A stretch of DNA of 64,000 bases from Microbacterium sp. Leaf151. Its GTDB lineage: Bacteria > Actinomycetota > Actinomycetes > Actinomycetales > Microbacteriaceae. The notes below the pieces were generated by a model. It was given only the letters and a program-made list of their open reading frames with translations. It had not been told where the DNA came from and did not search any database. Positions 42,304 through 51,444 of the stretch are shown piece by piece. Numbering within the stretch: the first letter of the stretch is position 1; each line of letters starts with the position of its first letter. The translations under genes and the position numbers were made by a program. The stretch lies in assembly GCF_001424225.1 (NCBI RefSeq), contig NZ_LMOR01000003.1:189006-253005 (forward strand). Reading direction: 5' to 3'.

Positions 42304-43260
42304 TCAACGGGAAGGGGGCGCATCCGGGGCGAAGGCTGCCCCCAGGGCCGATACGAGGCGGGGGAGCGCGGTGGGGTCGGACGCGGCGTGGGCGGGGACG
42401 AGCTGCCCGATCGACAGGCCCCAGCAGTTCTCGTGGTGGACGAGATGGGACAGCGCTCGGCCCACCATCTCGATGGTCGGGCCGCTGTTGCGCCCGTTGA
42501 CGTTCTCTGCGATCGGAGCGTCTAGGAAGTCGAGGACGTCGACGTCGAGGTGCACGACGAAGGGCCCGTCATCGAGGTGGGCTATCGCCCGATGTGCCGC
42601 TGCGGTGGGGTCGGCGCACAGCGCGGCCTGATCGACGACACCGATCTTCAGAACGTCGAGCTGTTCGCGCTCCCACGCAGTGGCCTGTCGAGCGGGATCC
42701 GCGCCGAGGTAGACGAGGTCGGATGGATCGAGGACGGGCGCGCCATCACCTGTCGATGCGAGTTCGGAGGCGGTGCCGTCGAGTCCGAGAGCGTGCGCCA
42801 TGCCCATCCAGCTCAACGAACCCTCGGTCGTCGACCGCGGCGTGTTCAGGTCGAGGTGCCGGTCGATGTAGATCAGACGCGGACGGGCGCCGGCTATCTT
42901 CATCGCCCGGCAGATGCCGAACGCGACCATGCAACTCCCTCCGATCACCAGAAGCCGTCGGCCGCCCGCAAGGAGTGCTCCCGCCGCCTCCGCGAGCTCC
43001 GTCGACGCCTGGGCTTCCTCGCCGACGTTCTGGACGAACGGGCTCGCGTGGTCGGGGTGCCAGACGCGTGTCGTCAGGTCGCCCGCATCGACAACCGGCG
43101 TCCCGCCGAGAGCGAGCGCCTCGAGCAGGCCCGCCTCCCTCAACGCGGCCGGGGCGCCTTCGACGCCGATGCAGTATGCGCTCACGCTGTTGGGGACGCC
43201 GAGGACGGTCACGCGATATCCGTCGCGGGCAAGGGTGAGATCGCGCTCGTCCTTCGTCAC
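42304..43260 (-). CDS. Arginase/agmatinase-superfamily protein with an altered metal site
   Basis: This 318-residue protein has the ureohydrolase fold. The DxHxD motif is present as DRHLD (133-137), and the second aspartate pair is D239 and D241 in HLDVDVLDFLD. The first metal motif, normally GGDH, is GGSC at 107-110, so the usual His ligand is Cys. Catalysis on arginine or agmatine is therefore uncertain. The GTG start is weakly supported. It lies between the moa operon and an SDR remnant and has no evident link to molybdenum. It may hydrolyse another guanidino or formimino compound or have lost activity. Confidence 0.82.
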   Translation of the reverse strand: MTKDERDLTLARDGYRVTVLGVPNSVSAYCIGVEGAPAALREAGLLEALALGGTPVVDAGDLTTRVWHPDHASPFVQNVGEEAQASTELAEAAGALLAGGRRLLVIGGSCMVAFGICRAMKIAGARPRLIYIDRHLDLNTPRSTTEGSLSWMGMAHALGLDGTASELASTGDGAPVLDPSDLVYLGADPARQATAWEREQLDVLKIGVVDQAALCADPTAAAHRAIAHLDDGPFVVHLDVDVLDFLDAPIAENVNGRNSGPTIEMVGRALSHLVHHENCWGLSIGQLVPAHAASDPTALPRLVSALGAAFAPDAPPSR

Positions 43261-43414
43261 GGGTCCATTGCATCGTGACGGGCGTGGTTTGTCGACCAGC
43301 GCTCGGGCACCGGCGCCGGCGCTGACCCGCCGCGTGGCTCACGTGAAGCCAATCATGTGGATCTCGTACCAGCGGTCGGTATCGCTCCGGTCACCGAGAT
43401 CACTCGGGCGGTGG

Positions 43415-44095
43415 TTAGCGTCGTCGAGCTGCCGCCGCCGTCATCCCGACCGCGGCGGCAAGAGTGAGGGCGAGGGTGGAGAAGACGGGTCGGCGGTGGC
43501 GGATGGCCCACGTCTGGGGGCTGAACGAGTGGGCGTCGTCGGAGAATATGCCTCGGGCGCCGTGGTCGCCCGCGACAGGCTCCCACAGGTTCGCGGGCTG
43601 CGTAGAGCGAGGCTTGCCCGTCTCAACCTGCCCGCTGTACGCGGTCTTCGCGAGGAACCAGTCGAGGAACCGGCCGGCGAATCGCGCGCCGAGGATGGTG
43701 GCCGCCGTGGGTTCGCCCACCCACGTGCGTCGACGTGGAACGTCCGCAACGTCCGCGATCGCACGTGCGCCGACTTCGGGTTCGAAGATGGGAGGCACGG
43801 GCTGGGGGTGTTCGGGGAAGTTCGACTTGACCCAGCCGAACTGCGTCGTGTTCAGCGCGGGCATGTCCACCAGTGACACCGCTACGTCGCTGTGATTGTG
43901 CGTGAGTTCCGCGACAACGGCGTCGGTGAAGCCATGGACGGCGTGTTTCGCGCCACAGTAGGCCGCCTGCAACGGGATCCCGCGATGGGCGAGGGCCGAA
44001 CCGACCTGGATGACGTGCCCCGTCCCGCGAGAAGTCATCCGGCTGAGCGCCGCACGCGGCCCTCCCGTTACTACCGCCACACCACGCGCGCTCAT
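43415..44095 (-). pseudogene. SDR-family oxidoreductase with internal deletion
   Basis: The open frame encodes 226 residues, but an SDR of this subgroup should have about 330. The N-terminus reads ARGVAVVTGGPRAALSRM, i.e. the first beta strand and the start of the TGxxxGxG loop join directly to the region before the catalytic serine (GTGHVIQVGSALAHRG). The following YCGAKHA holds the catalytic Tyr and Lys. Most of the cofactor-binding fold, including the NNAG segment, is missing. The rest (LPALNTTQF-type segment, ANLWEPVAGDHGARG) is well conserved to the C-terminus. An in-frame deletion of roughly 110-130 codons explains this. The protein cannot bind NAD(P) normally. Confidence 0.82.
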
Positions 44096-44367
44096 CGTTA
44101 CCCCTCATCACCGGTTAGCTTCGCGGCAACCGTACGTCCCACACTCACCATCGAGAGGGGGTTGTGGGACGCCTCCCCGTCATACCCGAGAGCGGGCTGA
44201 GCCTCCCGGCGCTCACCGGCGGAGTGGTCGGCCGCAGACCGATACTGCGGGTCCCCTCGGTGTGAAACCCCGTCGCCACACCCGAGGCGGCGCACAACGT
44301 CAGGAGCCCCGAACGCACCCCCTGTGTCATCCCCGAGACCGTCCCACGCCCCGGCGGACTCAGGCGC

Positions 44368-44373
44368 TACGGT
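44368..44373 (+). promoter_or_regulatory. -10 box of the HTH-TOBE gene (leaderless)
   Basis: TACGGT lies 6 bp before the ATG at 44380. The gap 44096-44367 contains no supported gene; it holds two short similar stretches (GTCATACCCGAGA and GTCATCCCCGAGA). Confidence 0.45.
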
Positions 44374-44379
44374 CGGGGG

Positions 44380-44775
44380 ATGCCAAACACCTTCCGCATC
44401 GCGACGGCCGCGCGCCTCCTCGGAGTGAGCGACGACACGGTGCGTCGGTGGATCGACCAGGGCGTGCTTCCGACGACGGGGTCCTCGCCGGTGGAGATCC
44501 CCGGCGCCGCCCTCGCCGAGCGCGCGGTCGCTCTCGCCGACGAGCCCGATGACCCGACCGGCATCACCTCCAGTGCCCGTAACCGGTTCGTCGGGATCGT
44601 TACCCGCGTGCAGATCGACGGGGTGATGGCGCAGGTCGACCTGCAGTGCGGTCCGCACCGGGTGGTGTCGCTGATGTCGGCCGAGGCGGCGAACGAGCTG
44701 GCGCTCGAACCTGGCTCGCTCGCGGTGGCGTCGGTCAAGGCGACGGTCGTGACGGTGGAGGCTCCGCGCGATTGA
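44380..44775 (+). CDS. HTH-TOBE molybdate-responsive regulator
   Basis: This 131-residue protein joins an N-terminal excisionase/MerR-type helix-turn-helix (FRIATAARLLGVSDDTVRRWIDQGVLP, residues about 5-31) to a C-terminal TOBE/Mop domain. The latter starts at SARNRFVGIVTRVQIDGVMAQVDL and ends ASVKATVVTVE. TOBE domains bind molybdate, so the protein probably regulates molybdate uptake or cofactor genes. It stands alone 2.2 kb before modABC. A palindrome upstream of modA is a candidate target. Confidence 0.92.
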   Translation: MPNTFRIATAARLLGVSDDTVRRWIDQGVLPTTGSSPVEIPGAALAERAVALADEPDDPTGITSSARNRFVGIVTRVQIDGVMAQVDLQCGPHRVVSLMSAEAANELALEPGSLAVASVKATVVTVEAPRD

Positions 44776-44859
44776 GGCGCGCATCACGCCACCCACAACC
44801 GAGGTGGTGCGTGGCGAGGCCCGCGCGGCGGGGTACCGGCGCAGCCGCGCGCTCGAGCG

Positions 44860-45771
44860 TCAGACGGCGAATCGCGGACCGATGCCGTCGATGGTGAGGT
44901 CCCAGAGCTTCCGCGCGTCGCCGACGTCGCGGAAGGGCTCCCACAGCGCGATCGGGCGGGCCGGGCCGCCGACGAGCCGTGAGGGCCCGAAGAAGGTGCC
45001 GCTGGATGCCGGAGCGGTTGCGGCGAGCACGGCGGGTTCGGCGGCCGATGCCACGGTGCCGGTGACGTGCAGGCGCGAGAGCAGCCGGATGACACGGCGG
45101 GCGCCGAGTTCGCGCGAGCGGCCGAGACCTGGTTGTGCCGCGAGCAGGTTGGTGGGCGAGACGCCGGGGTGCGCCAGGGTGCTGGTGATCTGCCATCCCT
45201 GGGCGCGGCTGCGGCGTTCGAGCTCCTGGGCGAAGAGGCCGATGGCGATCTTCGACTGCGTGTACGAGGCCATCGCGTCGTAGGGAGTGGCGTCGATGGC
45301 ATCCTCGCGCAGACGCCCCCGGCGGGCCGCGATGCTCGTCTGGTGCACGATGCGCGCGCGACCCTCGCGCAGCAGCGGGAGCAGGCCGAGAGTGAGTGCC
45401 GCGTGACCCAGGTGGTTCGTGCCCCATTGCAGCTCGAAGCCGTCGGAGGTCGTCTGCCGGTCCGGTGGGGTCATGACGCCCGCGTTGTTGACGAGCAGGT
45501 GCACGGGCCGCCCCTCCCCGCGGAGCTCGGTGACGAGAGCGTGCACCGAGTCCAGACTCGCGAGGTCGAGCGTGCGCGTCGAGGCCTCGGCATCCGGGAC
45601 CTCTCTGCGCAGAGCGTCGAGCGCGCGGCGGCCCTTCTCGGGGGAGCGGACGGGCAGGACGACCTCCGCGCCGAGGGAGGCGAGACGCGTCGCGATGACC
45701 GTGCCGATGCCGTCGCTGGCGCCGGTGACGACGGCCAGACGGCCGTGGAGGGGAGAAGAGGTGGGGGACAT
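44860..45771 (-). CDS. SDR-family oxidoreductase (retinol-dehydrogenase/protochlorophyllide-reductase-like)
   Basis: This 303-residue short-chain dehydrogenase is complete. It has LAVVTGASDGIGTVIATRLA for the cofactor loop, LLVNNAGVMTPP, the catalytic serine region IVHQTSIAA and YTQSKIA with the catalytic Tyr and Lys. AAAGGA lies at good spacing before the chosen ATG. It follows a frameshifted XRE-type regulator gene in the same direction, a frequent pair in actinobacteria in which the regulator controls the SDR. Substrate unknown. Confidence 0.93.
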   Translation of the reverse strand: MSPTSSPLHGRLAVVTGASDGIGTVIATRLASLGAEVVLPVRSPEKGRRALDALRREVPDAEASTRTLDLASLDSVHALVTELRGEGRPVHLLVNNAGVMTPPDRQTTSDGFELQWGTNHLGHAALTLGLLPLLREGRARIVHQTSIAARRGRLREDAIDATPYDAMASYTQSKIAIGLFAQELERRSRAQGWQITSTLAHPGVSPTNLLAAQPGLGRSRELGARRVIRLLSRLHVTGTVASAAEPAVLAATAPASSGTFFGPSRLVGGPARPIALWEPFRDVGDARKLWDLTIDGIGPRFAV

Positions 45772-45897
45772 GGTGGGTCCTTTCGCGTCGATGTCTCGAT
45801 GCTCTCGCCGCCGCCCCCAGCGAGCCAGTGCCCGCTCAGCCGCTGTTCGGCGATCCACCCCTCGCGCCACACGTTGCGGCACGCGCGACCGGACAGT

Positions 45898-46741
45898 TCA
45901 GCGCGCAGCGGTGGAGGGCGCGCCGATGACCGCCAGCAGGCGGAGCTTGTCCGCGCTCTCGCTGCCGGGTTGCGCGGTGTAGACGAGCAGGCGGTGCGAC
46001 TGTTCGGGGTCGAGGAGCGTTTGGCACGACAGGTCGAGGTGCCCGACCTCGGGGTGGTGGAACCGTTTGACCTCGGGGGGCCGTGCGCCGACCTCGTGCG
46101 CGTCCCACAGCCCGGCGAACTCCGCACTGCGGCCGCGGAGATCGCTGGCCAGCTCGGCCGCGCGAGCCCTCGCCCCGCGCGGCGACGAGCTCACGCAGCC
46201 CCGCCGCATAGACCCGCGAGAGAACCGCGACTTCGTCGGAAGGGTACGCGGTGCGAGTGGTCGGATCGGTGAACCAGCGGTACCCGAGACTCCGCGCGGG
46301 ACCCGTGCGCCGCGACGCGTCGCCGAGGAGGGCAACCCCGAGGCGACTCTGGCGCAGGGTCTCGCCGAGCTCCGAGACGATCTCGGCGGGGGTGTCGTCG
46401 AGACGGTCCAGCACGCGCAGCATCCCGGGGCTGACGTGCTCCGTGCCGGAGTGGCGGGAGGGCGGCTGATGTCCCGCCAGCCGGAAGAGGTGATCGCGCT
46501 CGGCAAGGCTGAGGTGCAGGCCCTGCGCGAGGGAGATCAGCATCTGCTCCGAGGGGGTAGGGCCCGTGCCGCGTTCGAGACGGGCGTAGTAATCGGTGGA
46601 CATGTGGCAGAGCAGGGCCACCTCCTCGCGACGCAGGCCCGCCGTCCGTCGTCGCACGCCGCGCGCGAGCCCGACATCCTCGGGCTGCAGGGACTCGCGG
46701 CGGCGTTGGAGGAAGTCGCCCAGGCCGGTCAGGTCGCTCAT
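45898..46741 (-). pseudogene. XRE-family regulator with MmyB-type ligand domain, frameshifted
   Basis: The N-terminal part in one frame is a good XRE regulator: LGDFLQRRRESLQPEDVGL, then GLRREEVALLCHMSTDYYARLERG. It continues into the MmyB-like region to RELVAARGEGSR. The conserved C-terminal part (AAELASDLRGRSAEFAGLWDAHEVGARP and PEVGHLDLSCQTLL) lies in the next frame and ends at 45898. The switch is near 46160-46180, in a CG-rich run. The span is one base over a multiple of three, so a 1-bp insertion fits. It is either a real decay event or a sequencing error. Confidence 0.85.
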
Positions 46742-46940
46742 ATCGTCGCTCGCATCCCTTGTTCCTACCGCGCTGCGCGGGGTCGTGCCAGGACTCGCCG
46801 GTCCACCCCTCGCGCTCGGAGTGGCGGCTCCGTGGTCGGGCCCGCGAGGGTGCACCCGGCTGACTGAGCGGTTTCAGCTTGCGACCGAGATGTCAGCGAA
46901 ATGCACTTCGCTGTGAAAGCGGCCTCGTTGCGGCCAGGAG

Positions 46941-46954
46941 TCCGCATATGCGGA
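46941..46954 (+). promoter_or_regulatory. Palindrome in the modA promoter region
   Basis: TCCGCATATGCGGA is a perfect 14-bp palindrome 46 bp before modA, next to the AT-rich AATAAT (46954-46959), which could be part of the -10. TTGCGG (46928-46933) is a possible -35. It is the only such site upstream of modA and may bind a molybdate-responsive regulator. Confidence 0.6.
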
Positions 46955-46999
46955 ATAATGGGGGCGGTGGCGGTCCTCCGGCGTCGCCGGAAGGATGCC

Positions 47000-47785
47000 A
47001 TGTCTCGCTCTGTCCGTCTTCTCGCCCTTCTGGGCGCGGCGGCTTTCCTCGCCGGGTGCGCCAGCGCTTCCACCCCCGCTGCGCCCGCCCCCGCGGCATC
47101 CGGATCCGCCGCGTCGTCCGGTGAGCTGTCGGGAACCGTCGAGGTCTACGCCGCGGCCTCCCTGCAGCGCTCGTTCGATGAGATCGCGACGGCGTTCGAG
47201 CAGGAGCACCCGGGCGTCACGGTGAGCGCGGTCTACGACGGATCGAGCACGCTCGCCACGCAGATCGGCGAGGGTGCTCCCGCGGACGTCTTCGCCTCGG
47301 CCGACGAGAAGAACATGGCCAAGGTCACCGCCCAGGCGCCGGACCCTCAGGTGTTCGCGGGGAACACCCTCGTCATCGCCGTGCCGAAGGGGAACCCCGG
47401 CGGTGTCCGGACCCTCGCCGACCTCGCGCGCGTCACGACCGTGCTCTGCGCGCCCGAGGTCCCCTGCGGTGCGGCCTCGGCGACGCTGCTGTCGAACGCG
47501 GGCGTGAGCGTGAGCGCGGCGAGCTCGGAGCAGAACGTGACCGCGGTGCTCACGAAGGTCGCGGCATCCGAAGCCGACGCCGGGCTCGTCTACGCCACCG
47601 ACGTCGTCGGGCGCGATGACGTCGAAGCGATCGTGCCCGAGGGCGCCGACGCGGTCGTCAACCGCTACCCGATCGCTGCGCTCGCCGAGGCGCAGAACCC
47701 CGATGCGGCGTCCGCGTTCGTCACCTTCGTGCTGTCGGACGAGGGACAGCAGATCCTCGCCGACGCCGGTTTCCGCGCGCCGTGA
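47000..47785 (+). CDS. modA: Molybdate ABC transporter substrate-binding lipoprotein
   Basis: This 261-residue protein has lipobox LAGC with Cys20, an Ala/Pro-rich linker, and a ModA fold: VEVYAAASLQRSFDEIATAFEQ, VSAVYDGSSTLATQIGEGAPADVFASADEKNM and AGLVYATDV. The SSxxL and AxxDVxxSA-type segments hold the oxyanion. GGAAGG upstream supports this ATG over longer options. It overlaps modB by 4 bp, forming the modABC operon. Confidence 0.96.
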   Translation: MSRSVRLLALLGAAAFLAGCASASTPAAPAPAASGSAASSGELSGTVEVYAAASLQRSFDEIATAFEQEHPGVTVSAVYDGSSTLATQIGEGAPADVFASADEKNMAKVTAQAPDPQVFAGNTLVIAVPKGNPGGVRTLADLARVTTVLCAPEVPCGAASATLLSNAGVSVSAASSEQNVTAVLTKVAASEADAGLVYATDVVGRDDVEAIVPEGADAVVNRYPIAALAEAQNPDAASAFVTFVLSDEGQQILADAGFRAP

Positions 47786-48561
47786 GAGTCGAGGGATACG
47801 TCCCGCGCTGGCTGATCGTGCCGGCGGTCGTCGGGCTGCTCTTCCTGCTCGTGCCGTTGACGGCGCTCATCGCCCGCGTCGAGTGGGCGACGCTGTGGAG
47901 CGACATCACCTCGGATGTCGCGCTGTCGGCACTCGGTCTGTCGCTGTCGACGGGGGCGGTGGCGACCGCGCTCTGCGCGATCGTCGGCGTCCCTCTCGCC
48001 GTTGTCATCGCGCGGAGCCCCGCTCGCATCGCGGCGCTGCTTCGGGCACTGGTCACCGTGCCGCTCGTGCTGCCGCCGATGGTCGGTGGCGTGGCGCTGC
48101 TCTATCTCTTCGGGCGGAACGGCTGGTTCGGCGCGCTCGGGCTGCCCTTCTCCACACCCGCCGTGGTGCTCGCGCAGGTGTTCGTCGCCCTGCCGTTCCT
48201 CGTGCTCGCCGTGGAGGGCGCGTTGCGCAGCACCGGGGTCGAGTTCGAGCGTGCCGCGGCATCGCTCGGCGCGTCGCGCGCGACGATCCTGCGGCGCGTG
48301 ACCCTGCCGCTCGCCGCACCGGGGATCGTCGCCGGTGTCGTGCTGTGCTTCGCCCGCGCGATCGGAGAGTTCGGCGCGACAGCGTTGTTCGCCGGCAACC
48401 GCCCCGGCGTGACCCAGACGATGCCGCTCGCGATCTACACGGCGTTCAATGGCGCGGGGGTCTCGCAGGGCACGGCCGTGGCGCTGTCGCTGCTGCTGCT
48501 GGTGACGGCGGTCGCGGTATTGCTGCTCGTTCGCGGGTGGCGGCCGGGGGTGGGGCGATGA
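47782..48561 (+). CDS. modB: Molybdate ABC transporter permease
   Basis: This 259-residue membrane protein has about five to six helices and the ATPase-contact loop FERAAASLGASRATILRRVTLP, followed by the ModB-typical RAIGEFGATALFAGNRPGVTQTMPLAIY. The GTG start overlaps the modA stop; the end overlaps modC by 4 bp. It is the membrane channel for molybdate. Confidence 0.97.
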   Translation: MRVEGYVPRWLIVPAVVGLLFLLVPLTALIARVEWATLWSDITSDVALSALGLSLSTGAVATALCAIVGVPLAVVIARSPARIAALLRALVTVPLVLPPMVGGVALLYLFGRNGWFGALGLPFSTPAVVLAQVFVALPFLVLAVEGALRSTGVEFERAAASLGASRATILRRVTLPLAAPGIVAGVVLCFARAIGEFGATALFAGNRPGVTQTMPLAIYTAFNGAGVSQGTAVALSLLLLVTAVAVLLLVRGWRPGVGR

Positions 48562-49685
48562 ATGGCGGCGGCGGTCGCGTCGACGGCGGCGCGGGATCTT
48601 CTCCGGATGCCGCGGTGCCCGGGTCGCCCGCGCGTGCTGACGAGGGTGATCGGGATGCCGCGGCGCTCCGCGCCCACGTCGTCGTGCGTCGTCGGGACTT
48701 CGAGGTCGACGTCTTCCTCGAGGTGGCCGCAGGAGAGACCGTTGCCCTCATGGGCCGCAGCGGCGCCGGCAAGTCGACGGTGCTGGGCGCGCTCGCCGGG
48801 CTCACGCCGCTGGACGGCGGCGAGATCGTCTTCGACGGACGGGTGCTCGACCGCCCTCCGCGTGTGCGGACCGCCCCGATGCACCGCGGCATCGTGCTGC
48901 TCGGGCAGGATGCCCGGCTCTTCCCGCACCTCACCGCGCGCGAGAACGTCGCCTTCGGTCCGAGGGCGGCCGCGGTCTCGGCATCCGTCGCTCGGACCTC
49001 AGCAGACGAGTGGTTGGCGCGGGTGGGGCTCCCGGGCGCGGGCGATCGTCGTCCCACGCAGCTGTCGGGCGGCGAGCAGCAGCGCGTTGCGGTCGCCCGA
49101 GCCCTCGCGGCTGCGCCGCGGGTCGTGCTGCTCGACGAGCCGCTCGTGGCCCTCGACGCGGTGACGGCGTCGGAGATCCGCGCGATGCTGCGCGAGCGCC
49201 TCGACGGGGTCACGACGATCGCGGTGACGCACGACGCCGTCGACGCCGCCGCCCTGGCGGACCGGCTCCTCATCGTCGAGCGGGGGCGGGTGACGCAGGA
49301 GGGACCCGTCCGGGAAGTGCTGGCGGCACCGGCGACCGAGGTCGCGGCGAAGATCGCCGGGCTCGAACGCATCGTCGGGGTTGCGCGGGGCGGAGCATTC
49401 GTCCGGGAGGGGCTGCGGCTCGAGTCGACGGATGCCGCGTCACGCGCGCTCGCCGCCAGGGACGGCGTCACGCTGGCCGCCGTCTTCCGCGCGGCCGACG
49501 CACGCCTGGGGGAGGGGGCGCCGGCCAGGGTCTCGCACCTGGAGTCGACCCCGACCGGCGTGCGTGTCGTGCTCGACGTCGGCGCGGCCGAGGTCTCACC
49601 GCGCGAGGCGGTGGGGCTCCGCCCCGGCGACGACGTGCTGATCGGTGTCGCGCCGGGTCACGTGCGGTTCGTCGCGGCGACCTGA
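48558..49685 (+). CDS. modC: Molybdate ABC transporter ATP-binding protein
   Basis: This 375-residue ATPase has Walker A GRSGAGKST near residue 66, signature LSGGEQQRV, Walker B VVLLDEPLVALD and the switch His in VTHDAVDA. About 35 extra residues rich in G, D and A precede the ATPase domain. The C-terminus (from about residue 290) resembles a TOBE/Mop domain that senses molybdate. The ATG overlaps the end of modB. It ends the operon; 58 bp separate it from the convergent cydC gene. Confidence 0.95.
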   Translation: MNGGGGRVDGGAGSSPDAAVPGSPARADEGDRDAAALRAHVVVRRRDFEVDVFLEVAAGETVALMGRSGAGKSTVLGALAGLTPLDGGEIVFDGRVLDRPPRVRTAPMHRGIVLLGQDARLFPHLTARENVAFGPRAAAVSASVARTSADEWLARVGLPGAGDRRPTQLSGGEQQRVAVARALAAAPRVVLLDEPLVALDAVTASEIRAMLRERLDGVTTIAVTHDAVDAAALADRLLIVERGRVTQEGPVREVLAAPATEVAAKIAGLERIVGVARGGAFVREGLRLESTDAASRALAARDGVTLAAVFRAADARLGEGAPARVSHLESTPTGVRVVLDVGAAEVSPREAVGLRPGDDVLIGVAPGHVRFVAAT

Positions 49686-49743
49686 ACCGCCGGGGCGTCT
49701 CGTCAGGGTCGGTGTGGCACCTGCCCGACCCCGCTGTGGACAC

Positions 49744-51444
49744 TCAGCGTGTCGACGGCGCGGCCGCCACCACCCGCCCGCCCTCCAGACGCACCTCGCG
49801 ATCCACGAGCCCTGCCGGCACCTCCACGTGCGACACGAGCACCACCGCCTGCTCGCGCCCCACAGCGCCGAGCAGGTCGCGCAGAAGGGCATCGGATGCC
49901 GCGGGGTCCACGCCCGCGGTCGGCTCGTCGAGCACGAGCACCGGAAACCCGCGCAACAGCGCGCGAGCCAGGGCGAGGCGCTGCGCCTGCCCTCCCGAGA
50001 CGAGGGCGCCGCGGTCGCCGACGGGGATGTCGAGTCCGCCGCGCTCGCGCGCCCAGGAGTCGAGGCCGACGCGGGCGAGAACGTGCCAGAGGTCGGGATC
50101 GGTCGCCGCCTCGCGGGCGAAGAGCAGGTTCTGCCGCACCGATTCGTCGAACAGGTGCGGTGCCTGCTCGACGAGCCCGATGGTGCGGCGCAGATCGTCG
50201 CCCGAGATGTCGCGCACCTCGACGCCGTCGATCGCGTACGACCCCTCGTAGTCGAGGAAGCGCGCGAGCACGTGGGCGAGCGTCGTCTTGCCCGCACCGC
50301 TGGGTCCGGTGACGAGCACGCGCTCGCCGGGGTCGACGTTCAGGTCGACGCCGACGAGACGCCCGGCGTCACCGTCGGCGTCGCCCCGTGCCGGCCAGTG
50401 GGCCCGGATGCCGCGGAGCTCGAGGCCCCGACCCAGGGCAGGGGCCTCGCCCGTCGGGGTCGGTTCGTCCTGGGGGAGACCGTCGGGGACTCGCTCGGGC
50501 ACCGCCTCGGCGATGCGACCGGCGGCGGCCCGCACCTGCCGCCATGACGCGAGGGCGAGCGGCACGGGGCCGAACACCTCGAACACCGCCATCGGCAGCA
50601 GCACGGCGACCGCCAGCCCCGGCCCCGACAGAGTGCCGCCGGTCACCGCGGGGGCGGCGACGAGCAGGGCGCCGAGGGATGCGATGCCGGCGAGCCCCGA
50701 CACGGCTCCGGAGGTGAGCCCCTGCGCCCCGCCGCGGCGGACGACCGCCCGGCGTAGCGCCACGTCTGCGGCGCGGATGCGGGCGGTCGCGGCATCCAGA
50801 GCCCCGTACGCGGTGAGCACGTCGAGGTTCGTCAGCAGGTCGTGCACGGCGTCGGCGACGGCGGCGCGCAGCGGCGCGATCGACCGCTCGGCGCGCGCTC
50901 CGGCCGCCCAGCCCACGGCTACCGCGACGGCGAATGCGGCGACCAGGCACCCGAGCAGCACGAGGGCGGCGGGCCACGAGATGAGCGCCGTGAAGACGAC
51001 TGCGGCGAGGGAGGTGACGGCGGCGACCGAAAGCGGCAGCACGACGCGCAGCGGCAGATTCTGCAGCTCCTCCACGTCGTCGACGACGCTGGAGAGCAGC
51101 CCGCCTCGACGGGCACGCCCCAGACCGTCGGGGGCGAGGGGCACGATCTCGCGCACGAGGTCGGCGCGCACCCCGGCGAGCTGGTGCAGGGCGGCGTCGT
51201 GGCCGGTGAGGCGCTCCAGGTAGCGGAAGACCCCCCGCGACAGCGCGAACGCCCGCACCCCGACCACGGCCATCGACAGGTACATCACCAGCGGCTGCTC
51301 CGCCGCTCGGGCGATGAGCCACGCGCTCGCCGCGAGCAGCGCGATCGCGCTCGCCGCGGTGCCGAAGCCGGCGAGCACCGCGGGAGCGAAGCGCCGACGC
51401 GAGGGCATCGCGGATCTCAGGATGCCGCGGACGCGGGCGTTCAC
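49744..51444 (-). CDS. cydC: Thiol reductant ABC exporter subunit CydC
   Basis: This 566-residue half-transporter combines a six-helix membrane domain (starting GFGTAASAIALLAASAWLIARAAEQP) with an ATPase domain: Walker A GPSGAGKTT near residue 385, signature LVSGGQAQRLALARALL and Walker B VLVLDEPTAGVDP. With CydD it exports cysteine/glutathione-type thiols needed to assemble cytochrome bd. The GTG start overlaps the cydD stop (GTGA), so a 14-residue extension is not used. It is the last gene of cydA-cydB-cydD-cydC. Confidence 0.95.
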   Translation of the reverse strand: MNARVRGILRSAMPSRRRFAPAVLAGFGTAASAIALLAASAWLIARAAEQPLVMYLSMAVVGVRAFALSRGVFRYLERLTGHDAALHQLAGVRADLVREIVPLAPDGLGRARRGGLLSSVVDDVEELQNLPLRVVLPLSVAAVTSLAAVVFTALISWPAALVLLGCLVAAFAVAVAVGWAAGARAERSIAPLRAAVADAVHDLLTNLDVLTAYGALDAATARIRAADVALRRAVVRRGGAQGLTSGAVSGLAGIASLGALLVAAPAVTGGTLSGPGLAVAVLLPMAVFEVFGPVPLALASWRQVRAAAGRIAEAVPERVPDGLPQDEPTPTGEAPALGRGLELRGIRAHWPARGDADGDAGRLVGVDLNVDPGERVLVTGPSGAGKTTLAHVLARFLDYEGSYAIDGVEVRDISGDDLRRTIGLVEQAPHLFDESVRQNLLFAREAATDPDLWHVLARVGLDSWARERGGLDIPVGDRGALVSGGQAQRLALARALLRGFPVLVLDEPTAGVDPAASDALLRDLLGAVGREQAVVLVSHVEVPAGLVDREVRLEGGRVVAAAPSTR

